Positions 9,901 to 18,167 are shown, numbered from the stretch's first letter. The stretch is DNA of 21,478 nt from Larix sibirica (GCA_004151065.3 NWUY0300042859.1:39976-61453), one strand, 5' to 3'. Numbers and translations are program-made. The notes: a model not told the origin generated them from the sequence alone.

Positions 9901-9982
9901 GGGAATTATGGATGGGACACTCCAGTATGAGGAATTAGTGGAAGGAAACACTTTAGATAAGGGTGTCCATAAACTGTTCTAG

Positions 9983-10564
9983 TATATTGCACAAGTTTTT
10001 TTTGTATCGACAGAACAAATTTTTTTTTTTTCTGCTTTTTAGATATAAGGTTTGTATGGTTTATTTTTGGATACAAAGCAGAATGCTCCTTATTGTTTGT
10101 TTAAGGATCTTTGCTTGACATATTGTAAAAAGAAGGTCTCTGTGGATAAGGAATATCAGAAAGTATTTTCTAAAAAGTTTTTTGAAACTGATATAACTTT
10201 GATTCACACTAAATATCAAGTTATATTTTTTTCAGCTTGAAAAAATGTACTAAAATTACCTTTTTAAGACAGTTAAAAATATTTATACATAGCATTTTAT
10301 TTATGGTATTATTATTGTTTGGTTTCTTTTAAATTAACACAAGTATGATAAGAAAATGAAGGAAAGTTTTCACTGCTTTAAACAAATATGGTTATTGTAT
10401 TGGTTTGTATCATATAAAAAGTAAATTTTCTTATCATTATCACCCTTTTATGGAATACCAAATATTTTTTCACATTTTTTTTATGGAATATCTAATAATT
10501 TTACACATGGCTGCACTAGTTAACTGAAATTGAATTTGTTACAGCTTTTTTAATACTTTAAATT
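9983..10564. other. AT-rich region, probable LINE 3' UTR then unassigned DNA
   Basis: T-runs at about 9996-10003 and 10018-10031 follow the ORF2 stop. An open frame at 10052-10240 has a lysine-rich translation that I do not recognise and that may simply be 3' UTR. No clear poly(A) or target-site duplication marks the LINE end. Nothing else is supported to 10564. Confidence 0.4.
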
Positions 10565-11160
10565 ATTTTTTCCTCTAGAAAAAATCCCAATTTTTATTAA
10601 TATAAAACCACATTGTATATTAAACCCAAGGCCATTACAAAGTTCGAGTATCAAATACTCAATATTATAAAAAAAAATTGTACAGGGACACCAAAAAAGA
10701 ACCTAAGACCCCAAATAGAATTCTACCATCTATTAATGTCAAATAACATCATAGTGTAGTTAGAGTGCTAGCCTCTAGTCAAGTAAGATCTTCATCATAG
10801 GGGCTAATGCCCAGTTCATTAATGGACCCATCAGTGCATACCCATTTTTCCCAGTTTCCTTATACTAACATCAGACCTTTCTTGGAGAGCTGGTATGCTT
10901 TGTCATTATGTTCACGGAGAACATGTTGGAATCTAATCAGAAGAAAGGAACCTTTGATCTTGTATATGTCCTTATAAGTAAGTAGTAACTGAATGTTATG
11001 AGGTGCCCTACCGAACTTCATACAGTCAATAACTAACTTGGAGTCACCAAATAACTGAATCTTCTAAATACCCAAGGAGAGTTCCAAGTTCATGGAAATT
11101 TTTACAACTAGAAACTCATCTGGATTTTTGGTGGAATCCCCCAATCCTGGTGCAAAACTG
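10565..11160 (-). mobile_element. 3' end of a second RNase H-bearing retroelement, minus strand
   Basis: Read on the - strand this contains an RNase H coding fragment (11126 down to 10860) followed by an AT-rich 3' region with AATAAA (complement of 10593-10598) and a purine/A-rich end near 10565. The order fits the 3' part of a LINE whose polyprotein ends in RNase H. It faces the + strand LINE at 4280-9982 tail to tail. The two RNase H translations clearly differ, so this is another element family, not an inverted duplicate. Confidence 0.75.
10860..11126 (-). pseudogene. RNase H (RVT_3-type) fragment, minus strand
   Basis: The reverse-strand translation reads NPDEFLVVKISMNLELSLGI, a TAG at 11066-11064, then KIQLFGDSKLVIDCMKFG, KDIYKIKGSFLLIRFQ, HVLREHNDKAYQLSKKGL and a TAA at 10862-10860. 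This matches the RVT_3 pattern: Glu before a long helix (DEF), Asp in FGDSKLVID, and HV.RE.N..A...L.K near the end. The last catalytic Asp (normally A-D after REHNDK) is Tyr here, so the enzyme would be dead even without the stop. The first Asp motif is not found; a possible link upstream reads PGLGDSTK from about 11150. The frame has no usable start, which explains why it looks like empty DNA in a simple ORF scan. Confidence 0.8.
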
Positions 11161-11226
11161 TGCCAAAACTAATGCTTTAAACTGAAAGCATATAAAATAC
11201 TTTTTCAAATGGTTACTACTAAATGA

Positions 11227-11343
11227 CTGGGTTTGAATTTGTTACAATTTTTTTGCAAATAAAATTTTGACTGGGTTTGAATTTGTTACAATGTTTTTGC
11301 AAATAACATTTTGCCTGGGTTTGAATTTGGTACAATTTTTTCA
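11227..11343. repeat. 44-bp tandem repeat, about 2.7 copies
   Basis: Units start ctgggtttgaatttgttaca at 11227 and 11271 and ctgggtttgaatttggtaca at 11315, giving an exact 44-bp period. The third copy stops after about 29 bp. A weaker relative (ctgaaattgaatttgttaca) sits near 10523, so the unit may be older than this array. Confidence 0.9.
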
Positions 11344-11654
11344 CTACTTTAAACACAAAGTCTTTAGTTAAGATTGTATTTTATTGATTTTTATCATGGA
11401 TACTTATTTGTCAGAATTTAACTCTTGGATGATGATTTTACTAGGAATCATGTCAAAATTAAGTGCAAATGACATGAATCATTCTTCCATCAATAGAAGT
11501 TACAAAGATCTCAAATAATAATGTTAAATTAAGATTGAAAAATTGGTAAATAATATTAAAACAAGTTAGTGATCCATCTTGTTAGGAAAATAGTTGTAAA
11601 ATTTATCATTTCAAAATCATGATTTTACACAATTTCTTTTATTAATGTATTAGT
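11344..11654. other. AT-rich spacer, nothing recognised
   Basis: No coding frame, RNA gene or repeat that I can support. Confidence 0.4.
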
Positions 11655-11681
11655 ATAAATCCATATTAAATATGGATTTAT
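11655..11681. repeat. Perfect inverted repeat, 13-bp arms, 1-nt spacer
   Basis: ataaatccatatt (11655-11667) and aatatggatttat (11669-11681) are exact reverse complements around one base. The surrounding text (tagtataaatccat... through atcaagta...gagatcaaa) recurs in degraded form about 99 bp later (from 11750, tagcatagatccat), so the palindrome lies in an old direct repeat. Confidence 0.75.
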
Positions 11682-11940
11682 CAAGTATTGAGAGATCAAA
11701 GTATTTGACATGTTTAATATGACTTCACATAGATTTTCTATGAATTTACTAGCATAGATCCATCTTAAACCCGTATCTATCAAGTAGCAAAAGAGATCAA
11801 ATTTTTTGAAGTATAATTTTTATAATTTTTTTATTGATGTGCAAAAAATTTACACCTCAATCAATTGGATCCTCTCGATCCTAGATAAACCCAGTATCTA
11901 TGCTAGACATGCAATATTGGATCTTCAGCAAACAAATCTG

Positions 11941-13224
11941 TCATTCATACAAGTTGAAGTCCTTAGTTTAATTGAGTTTGTTTGTTCTTTGACAGAATTA
12001 GAAGGCAAAGAAAGGATTTTTACACTTACAAGATGTTGCATCTTTGTATTGAAACCATTGTTTGGATGATGATGCATTTGTTTGGTAGTGAACCCTTGTT
12101 GAACTTATTAAATCATTCAATGGCAATATTCTTGGGAAGTAGTTGGATATTTGAAGATAAATTAAGGGAGAATAAAAGAAATTGCATTCAACTACAAAGG
12201 GGGATTTGCCGTGGAGAAATATTTTTTTCACCTTTTAGCTTGTGCCTCTTTATTTGTACCCATGTGATTAAATTTCACAGTACCATGAATTTGAATGCCC
12301 AGAGACAGATTTACAACCCTCCCCTTGAAAGAAAAGTTGTAGATAATTCAAAACCAATTCTGAAAAGTTGAAGGGTATTTCAATATGAATTTGAAGAGTT
12401 TAATAACCTTGTTGGAAAATTAGTTTAATTTGTTGCTATGTCATTATTGTTAAAGTAGAATTTAGATTTATATAATGGGAAATTAGACATTAAACTTAGG
12501 TTTTAATAAAATCACTTCAAACTTTATTTTATTTTGTGCTTTTATATTTTATTTTATCATTCACACAAGTTGAAATCCCTAGTTTAATGGAGTTTGTCTA
12601 TTCTTTGACAGGATTAGAAGGCAAAGAAAGGATTTTTACACTTACAAGATGTTGCATCTTTGTATTGAAAATCATTGTTTGGATGATGATGCATTTGTTT
12701 GGTAGTGAACCCTGAAAACCAAATGAAGAGGAACAATGATCTGTTGTTGAACTTATTATCAATGACAATATTCTTGGGAATTAGTTGGATAATATTGAAA
12801 GTGTACTAAGAGCTAAGGAGTTTGAAGATAAATTAAGGGATCATAATTAAAGAAATTACATTCAGCTGCAAAGGGGGATTTGTAGTGGAGAAATATTTTC
12901 TTCACCTTTTAGCTTGTGCCTCATTATTTGTATGCACATGATTAAATTTCATAGTACCATGAATCTGAATGCCCATAGAAAAATTTGCAACCCTCCCCTT
13001 GAAAAGAAAAGTTGTAGATAATTCAAAACCAAGTCTGAAAATTTGAAGGGTATTTCAAGATTAATTTGACGAGTTTGGATAACCTTTTTGGAAAATTAGT
13101 TTTATCTGTTTGTTAAATTAGAATTTAGTTTTCTATAATCCCCAGTTAGATGTTAGACTTAGGTTTTGATAAAGTCACTTCAAACTTTATTTTATTTTAT
13201 TTTGTGCTTTATGTTTTATTGTAT
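11941..13224. repeat. Head-to-tail tandem duplication of about 616/668 bp
   Basis: Copy 1 is 11941-12556 and copy 2 is 12557-13224, directly abutting. Shared long stretches include ttagaaggcaaagaaaggat at 11999 and 12615, the run through gatgatgatgcatttgtttg, aaagggggatttg, caaccctccccttgaaa and cacttcaaactttattttat. Copy 1 lacks two blocks of copy 2, about 30 bp (gaaaaccaaatgaag...) and about 30 bp (ttgaaagtgtactaagag...). Copy 1 has an open frame 11982-12371 (129 codons) of unknown nature, only partly preserved in copy 2, so I do not call it a gene. Only copy 2 continues into the LTR-like promoter at 13225-13356. Confidence 0.9.
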
Positions 13225-13356
13225 TTTTGGTTCTATTCAAAATTTATAAAGTGGATTAACTCGATCTCATTGTAATCCTATATAAGAAAGCTTTCACTTT
13301 CTCATCTATGTTATACATTATTTCTTTTTTTTCTTTATTTGCTCGATTTCTCTAAT
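13086..13356 (+). mobile_element. Copia-type 5' LTR (about 271 bp), inferred
   Basis: The 3' edge is set by the primer-binding site at 13358. The 5' edge is inferred from the first copy of the tandem duplication, which has the LTR-like start tgttggaaaattagttt at 12410; the matching place here is ttttggaaaattag at 13086. Within it are a TATA-like tatataag (13279-13286) and a downstream T/C-rich leader ending tctctaata, where an intact Copia LTR would end in taaca. A solo partial copy (12410-12556) lies in the preceding duplicate. The boundaries are inferred, and a longer LTR that includes the whole duplicated block cannot be excluded. Confidence 0.6.
13279..13286 (+). promoter_or_regulatory. 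TATA-like box of the LTR
   Basis: tatataag in the context aatcctatataagaaagc, about 80 bp upstream of the primer-binding site, as expected for a retrotransposon LTR promoter. Confidence 0.5.
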
Positions 13357-13357
13357 A

Positions 13358-13370
13358 TTGTATCAGAGCT
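13358..13370 (+). other. Primer-binding site (initiator tRNA-Met type)
   Basis: ttgtatcagagct differs by one base from the usual plant Copia site tggtatcagagc, complementary to the 3' region of initiator tRNA-Met. It lies just after the inferred LTR end and about 570 bp upstream of the gag start, both as expected for Copia elements. Confidence 0.8.
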
Positions 13371-13416
13371 TGATTTACCAGAGACTATTTTGTTTTTACT
13401 TTCATTTCAAAGAAAC

Positions 13417-13531
13417 GTAATTGTACGGAATCGTATGGACTGTACGGAAATAGTGTAATTGTACGAGATCGTACAACTGTATATAATCATACTACATGTG
13501 CGGAATTATATGGGCTTGTATGAAATTGTAC
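13417..13531. repeat. Cluster of GTAC-containing short repeats and an 18-bp palindrome
   Basis: Short imperfect repeats of the type gtacggaatcgtatgg, gtacggaaatag, gtacgagatcgtacaact and gtatgaaattgtacaatt are packed into 115 bp between the primer-binding site and gag. One of them, ttgtacgagatcgtacaa (13459-13476), is a palindrome with 8-bp arms and a 2-nt centre. It lies in the transcribed leader, so RNA structure is possible. Confidence 0.7.
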
Positions 13532-13936
13532 AATTATTTTTTTCAGAGCAAAAATTGATCTATACGACTCTATTTGACAATTTGTTACTAGATCCAAGGA
13601 AAATTTTACCACTATGGTGTTTTTTTTTAGCATATTTGAGTTTTTTGAATTGTTTGAAGCAAATCTATAAATATTTGTGTATTTTATGTTGATTGAGGGA
13701 AGATATGTGGTTTAATGGGTTGAGTTTTTAGTAGATTCATCAAAATATTTGTGTTTTAGGGTTGTTTGTGGGTAGATTTATCAAAAATTGATGTGTTTGA
13801 TCAATGATACGTGGTCGTTGTAGTGATTTAGAGCTAATATCCAGGGGTCTTTCCTAGTATTTTTCAACATTTTACTCTGTTTTAGTTCAATTTAGTGCAT
13901 TTGTGACTTACCATTATTTCCATTTTAACCAACATC
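13532..13936 (+). other. Copia untranslated leader, no gene seen
   Basis: T-rich sequence between the GTAC repeat cluster and the gag start codon. No coding signal is supported here. Confidence 0.4.
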
Positions 13937-14479
13937 ATGTTGAAATGCAACCAGAGGTTCTCTAGCAAGAACTACAATATGTGGAAACAATATCTGTTGG
14001 CCATTTTTAATTACAGTTTCTTGGCTAATATCATCCTAGATACTGATAAGCACCCCACAGTTGTAGGTAGGGACCAAGACAAGTTTGATGAATGAGATAG
14101 AGAAACAATAATGTTGTTTAAGTTACCTATGATAGATGCTATGCTTTCTGAGGTCAAGACTGGGAAGACTTCAATATAAATTTAGAACTAGATGAAAGAT
14201 TTGCATGAGACTTTGGACAAAGGATGAGCCTTATTTTTGAAGAGCATGTTGTTCTTGATAATTATGGATAAAAGTGATTCATTACAGGAGTATTTACTCA
14301 ATATCAATGATATCCGAGAACAATTGGTTTCCATTGATGACAAGATGGATGAAGAAGACATGGTGGTAATTGCACTAAAAAACTTACCACATGCTTATGA
14401 GACTTTTATTAAGACTCTAAACATCATCTCTACCAATGTTGAACTAAAGTTTGATGATATTTTCAATGATCTCTTATGA
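13937..14479 (+). other. Copia Gag (UBN2/gag-polypeptide type) region
   Basis: Gag forms the virus-like particle. The family pattern is followed: FSSKNYNMWKQYL, TIMLFKLPMIDAMLSEVKTGKTS, MKDLHETLDKG, KSDSLQEYLLNINDIREQL, DDKMDEEDMVVIALKNLPHAYETFI. Several stops stand where the family has Trp (for example DE-stop-DRE at 14093). The longest open stretch is 14237-14476. Gag text continues past the stop at 14477 to the knuckle. Confidence 0.9.
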
Positions 14480-14626
14480 CATGATAGATAAAAGAAACAG
14501 ATTGGTAGAAATAGTACGGAAGAGATTTCAAAATAGGCCTTTGTCACTAATTTCAAGGGAAAAGGTAAATGGGACAAGAAGAAAGGCCAAGGTAGTGAAG
14601 AAGATGTCGCAAATATTAAAAAAAAT

Positions 14627-14680
14627 ATCATTTATCACTATTGTGGCAAGGTAGGCGATATGGAGAAGTTCTACATAAAG
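14627..14680 (+). other. Degraded CCHC zinc knuckle of Copia Gag
   Basis: The text YHYCGKVGDMEKFY occupies the place of the usual CxxCGKxGHxxxxC. The first Cys is Tyr (TAT at 14633), the His is Asp (GAT at 14657) and the last Cys is Tyr (TAC at 14672); one Cys remains at 14642. Both Cys-to-Tyr changes need a single G-to-A change. The lysine-rich lead-in FKGKGKWDKKKG supports the identification. Confidence 0.8.
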
Positions 14681-14815
14681 AGGTTGGATGAATAGAAAAC
14701 CAACTAGGGAGGGCCTCAATAGAAGGCTCATGTCACATAACATATAGATGAGAAGGAGTTATCCTTGTATGCATTCATGGATAAGAAACCAACAGATAAC
14801 CATGGGACATCTGCT

Positions 14816-15120
14816 TGATACATTGACTCAGGCGCATATCACCATTTCACCAACAAATGGGTTTGTTTCACGAAGTACACTCCCAATGTATCTAGAGATT
14901 CAATGATCTTTAGTGGCGGTGAAGAGTATGCGGTCATTGGAAAATGAAATGTTCATTTTTCCTTTGGAGGTAGCATGCTCATTTTCCTTAACGTGCATTA
15001 TGTGCTAGGTATGGAGCTTAATTTTCTATCAATTAGTCAGATTATGAGACATTGACCCTAGATTGCTCTCAACTTTAGTGATCTCAAATGCTATGTAGTT
15101 GACAAGGATACTTAGAAGAC
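14816..15120 (+). other. Copia aspartic protease region (broken)
   Basis: The retroviral-type aspartic protease motif reads stop-YIDSGAYHHFTN, with DSG at 14825-14833 and the stop at 14816 where the family has Trp. The downstream pattern is kept: IFSGGEEYAVIGK, NVHFSFGGSMLIFLNVHYVL, NFLSISQI. The catalytic Asp codon is intact, but stops at 14945, 15053, 15059 and 15113 prevent expression. Confidence 0.9.
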
Positions 15121-15411
15121 CATTTCTAATGGTGTGGAGGATCATGGACAATTTCAACTAGATAGGTCAAAGAGCATGCATTGGAAGCCAAGAGTGCATC
15201 ATAAATTAGTACACTTTGGCATCAACAGTATGGGCACCTCAACCTCACCCACGTCTCTTAGTTGGATAGAGAGAATTTGGTAGATGGACTTATAGACATA
15301 TAACAAAAGATTCAGGGATTATGAGGAACTTGATAAACAGGAAAGAAAAACAAAACACAACTAAACAAACGAAAAAAATAGAGAGCAAGCAAAGTCCTTT
15401 AGCTGGTTAAT

Positions 15412-15688
15412 GTAGACATCTATGCACCAATGAACACAACATCAGTCATTGATGCCAGGTATTTATTTCTATTTGTTGATGAAAATAGTAAGAAAATATG
15501 GGTGTACTTTTTGAAGTTAAAATCCGAAGTGTTTATTGAGTTTCAAAATTTTAAAGCATTAGTAGAAAGAGTTTGGTTGTTCTATAACCACTTTTAGCTT
15601 TAATAACGGTGGATAATTTTTCTCCCAAGACTTCAAACTTTTTTGTGCTAAAAATGAGATCCAAAGAAATTACACTACACCGTACACT
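15412..15688 (+). other. Copia integrase core, truncated
   Basis: The core begins VDIYAPMNTTSV, with the first catalytic Asp at 15415-15417. It continues RYLFLFVDENSKKIWVYFLK and EFQNFKALVER, then in another frame NNGG-stop-FFSQDFKLFC and NYTTPYT. The second catalytic Asp (normally SDNGGEF) is Asn here and the next Glu is a stop (TAA at 15614). The final Glu motif (NGVxER) is missing because the sequence leaves the integrase near 15688, about 10 bp before the repeat at 15698. Confidence 0.88.
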
Positions 15689-15697
15689 CGGTTTCCG

Positions 15698-15860
15698 CCT
15701 GATACGCGCATCGGGGCTAACGTGGCAAAAATATTCAAGCCACTGGGTGGGAACCTAGGGGAAAGTATCGAGTCAAGTACTGTCACTTGATCTTGACTCC
15801 TCCGTTTAGGCAAAACTCCTAACGAAGCCAAGGGGGGTAGTCCCTAAAAGTTACTAAGGC
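15698..15860. repeat. Dispersed repeat, copy 1 (possible LTR or element end)
   Basis: Starts cctgatac and ends ttactaaggc; matches 18009-18167 in the same orientation. A 44-bp core (15768-15811) is identical in both copies. It contains nested inverted repeats gagtcaag (15770-15777) with cttgactc (15792-15799), and tcaagt (15773-15778) with acttga (15785-15790). The copy begins about 10 bp after the Copia integrase breaks off, so it probably marks the end of an inserted element. The TG at 15700 would suit an LTR start. Confidence 0.85.
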
Positions 15861-15861
15861 T

Positions 15862-15862
15862 N
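15862..15862. other. Ambiguous base (N)
   Basis: The only N in the window, just after repeat copy 1. It suggests unresolved polymorphism or a sequencing/assembly ambiguity here. Confidence 0.95.
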
Positions 15863-16014
15863 TCAAGTTCAAATACAAAGGGAGGGAGGTATGTATATGT
15901 TTGTAAACTAAAATAGTCAAATTGTTGTGTGGAGGGGGTATCTTGTCCCACAAAAAAGGGGGGTTTAATACACCAATTTCATTTTTGTCTTAAACATGAC
16001 CTTAAAAATATTTT

Positions 16015-16040
16015 TTGTTGTTGTTGTTGTTGTTGTTGTT
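16015..16040. repeat. (TTG)n microsatellite
   Basis: Eight perfect TTG units plus TT, preceded by a short T-run. Confidence 0.95.
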
Positions 16041-18008
16041 ATACTTCCATAGATAGTGCAATGAAATATGTACACAAGCTTTAGTATTATTTCACATTCT
16101 CATGGTAGACATTAAGTTGTATTACATATTTTGAATTGCCTGTAAATTTTAGTGGTTCCTCCACACTCTTCTTCTATATTTATAGTGGCATGAAAGTTTT
16201 CTCATTTGATATTTTCCTTTTTATTGGGTTGTCCATGTAGATATCTTGTGTTTTATTTTTCTTTGTTGTTCATTGTGATTCAAGTAATATTTCATGTTTT
16301 TTTTAATAAATTTAACCTAGTAGTTCTCCATTAAATTCTTTTGTATTTATTTTCTCTCATAGATTTGGAATTCCTACTAAATAGAGTAAAACTAATGATT
16401 TGATTGTCTTTTTTAAGTTTTGGGTTCCTTGTTGGACAATCTTAGGCCATATTACCATGATGTTCATAATATTCTCCACACTTAAAAGGATTTTTTTCCA
16501 TAGTACATGGTTTAGAGCCATTGTTTCCTTTCTAATAATCCAAGATTACAAATTCAACAAGAAGGGTAATGAATATAATCATTTGGGAACAAACCCTTAC
16601 GTACATGTAATATATAGTTTCACTTCCCTTGATTTTGAATTTTTAATAAAATTCTCAAGGGATTCCCTATTTCTCCAAGTAAATCCTTATTCCACAATCT
16701 GAAAGGAATGGGATATGATTATTTATGTAAGTACATTTTCATTAAAAAATATATAATATGGGGGATAATGAGAATGAGAATGAATATTTGTTAAGATCTT
16801 GTCATGTAGTTAGAAAAAATGAGCTTTTTTGTATCTAACCTTGTGTATCACCTATTATTGTAGTCCATTGCAGTGGCTCAATGACAACTCAAATCACTAG
16901 ACTACACATTCAATTAGAAACCTCATAATTTCTAGTAACTTAAACAAATTATTCAACATCTTAACCATTATTAGTTCACCAAAATATTCACCAATATGGC
17001 TTATCCATTAACCATGAACATAAAGAATTATAACATAAAGGAAACCCCAATTCCCAATATTGGATAGATTGGATAAGCTTGATTTCTCATCTAATATTCA
17101 CAAGATATCTAGATATTTTCACCTACCTTGAATTCACATAAGTTGGAACATACATTATCATCCATCCACCCATCACAGGATTAAATAGAATTGCTTTCCT
17201 ATCTCCTATTCACATAGGTTGGAATAGACCCACTTGTCTTCCCAATCAACATATCACAATAATTTTTTTTCTCATCCATCCATACATTTCCACTATGCCA
17301 GAAGTTCATTAAGGAACTCTAAAACACAACTATATTACCCATAATACCCAATAGTTTATCCCATAACATCTCATTGGAGAATAAAATAGTGATAATTCAA
17401 CTAAACAAAATCGTCCCATACCAGTTTTGATAATTACACAAAACCCAATTTCATATGTCTTTGTTAGTTTGTTAAATCAATAATCATATTCCTTCCATAT
17501 TGAAGGAGAAACATGTTTTCCTTCTTCCATACAAAAAGGAACCATAACATTAAACACTTACCTCAATAAAGAAGGGTGTGTAATCATGAACTCAAATGGC
17601 TCACCCCTTAACTTGAATGACTATGCCTTCAACTTGTCTTGGCTTCATTCCACCACAACTTATCTAAGTTTGGTCAACTTGAACTTTCACATGGCTCATC
17701 TATCTCACCTAAGACACTCTAATTGTCCATTATAAATCCAACACTCTACCCAATATAAGTCACTCCACCATAGTTTCACCTTCAATGTGCACCCAACTCT
17801 TTCAAGTAAATTTTGTTGCGTAATTCTTCACAAACAATGCATATCTAGTTCAAAAATATAAAAATTCAAGGTTTTATCATTGGGGACATCTACAACTTAT
17901 TCCATGTTCTTTGTTTATTCCAAAACAATCCTACATGCAAGTTTTTACCGTGCTCCACTTGTAGTTTCATTAATTGTAATACTTCATTCTTCCTTTAACT
18001 TGTTGCCA
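16041..18008. other. AT-rich DNA between the two repeat copies, no gene recognised
   Basis: About 2 kb with only short accidental ORFs (for example 16400-16702, hydrophobic and low-complexity). From about 16840 it becomes C/A-rich on the + strand. A weak duplication of about 76-bp period is seen around 17132 and 17208 (attcacataagttggaa / attcacataggttggaa). I translated parts of both strands by eye and found no retroelement motifs. If 15698 and 18009 are LTRs, this would be the internal region of a non-autonomous element. Confidence 0.4.
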
Positions 18009-18167
18009 CCTGATACATACTTGGGTAATGTGGCATAAATATTCAAGACACTTTGTGTGTCCCTAGGGGCAAGTCTCGAGTCAAGTACTGTCACTTGATC
18101 TTGACTCCTCCGTTTAGGCTAACTCCTAACGAAGCCAAGGAAGGTGCTCCCTAGAAGTTACTAAGGC
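18009..18167. repeat. Dispersed repeat, copy 2
   Basis: Begins cctgatac and ends ttactaaggc; direct repeat of 15698-15860. The identical 44-bp core is 18076-18119, with the hairpin arms gagtcaag (18078-18085) and cttgactc (18100-18107). Outside the core the copies differ by substitutions and small indels. Similarity stops near 18167; the sequence beyond does not resemble 15861 onward. Confidence 0.85.

Larger units (their letters stand above)
4280..9982 (+). mobile_element. Decayed but near full-length plant L1-type LINE with RNase H
   Basis: Two adjacent broken reading frames show the complete order of a plant L1-clade LINE: ORF1 with an RNA-binding region and CCHC knuckle, then ORF2 with AP-like endonuclease, reverse transcriptase, zf-RVT zinc-binding segment and RNase H. 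The coordinates are those of the recognisable coding part. The element should extend upstream (perhaps to about 3740) and downstream (perhaps to about 10240), but no poly(A) tail or target-site duplication could be assigned. Both frames carry multiple stops and frameshifts, so the copy is inactive. It codes on the + strand. A second RNase H fragment lies on the - strand just downstream. Confidence 0.93.
5856..9982 (+). pseudogene. LINE ORF2 pseudogene (EN-RT-zf-RVT-RNase H polyprotein)
   Basis: ORF2 would encode the enzyme that nicks target DNA, reverse transcribes the element RNA and degrades the hybrid RNA. Domains in order: endonuclease about 5856-6560, linker to about 7130, reverse transcriptase about 7130-8300, thumb/connection to about 9000, zf-RVT about 9029-9260, RNase H about 9530-9900. 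In-frame stops are at 6162, 6601, 7390, 7579, 7970, 8192, 8774, 9008, 9080, 9245 and 9485 (first base of each). Frameshifts are inferred near 6521-6528 (extra 4 nt before HKPVILEI), near 6730, in the T9 run 6951-6959, near 7040-7055 and in the T-rich stretch 7884-7905. From 7922 to 9982 everything stays in one frame. The final stop is 9980-9982. The total of about 1,375 codons fits a full-length plant LINE ORF2. Confidence 0.93.
13937..15688 (+). pseudogene. Copia retrotransposon gag-pol pseudogene (gag, protease, pre-integrase, partial integrase)
   Basis: The ATG at 13937 opens MLKCNQRFSSKNYNMWKQYL, the Copia gag start. One frame then runs to about 15200 through gag, knuckle and protease with 17 stops (first bases 14093, 14177, 14183, 14189, 14225, 14477, 14489, 14534, 14693, 14705, 14720, 14738, 14816, 14945, 15053, 15059, 15113) and no frameshift that I can see. 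A shift near 15200 leads to the GAG-pre-integrase motif LWHQQYGHLN (from 15214). Integrase follows: VDIYAPMNTTSV, RYLFLFVDENSKKIWVYFLK and, after another shift, NNGG. It breaks off at TTPYT near 15688. Reverse transcriptase and RNase H are absent from the window. Confidence 0.92.

Noticed and set aside
10052-10240. 62-codon ORF after the LINE
   Set aside because: Lysine-rich AT translation with no recognised motif, most likely 3' UTR or chance.
11998-12231. Minus-strand ORF in the tandem duplication
   Set aside because: Not preserved in the second copy and no recognised motif; treated as a shadow.
13459-13692. 77-codon ORF in the Copia leader
   Set aside because: Its repeated YEIVQL text is just the translation of the GTAC repeat cluster; it lies upstream of the gag ATG.
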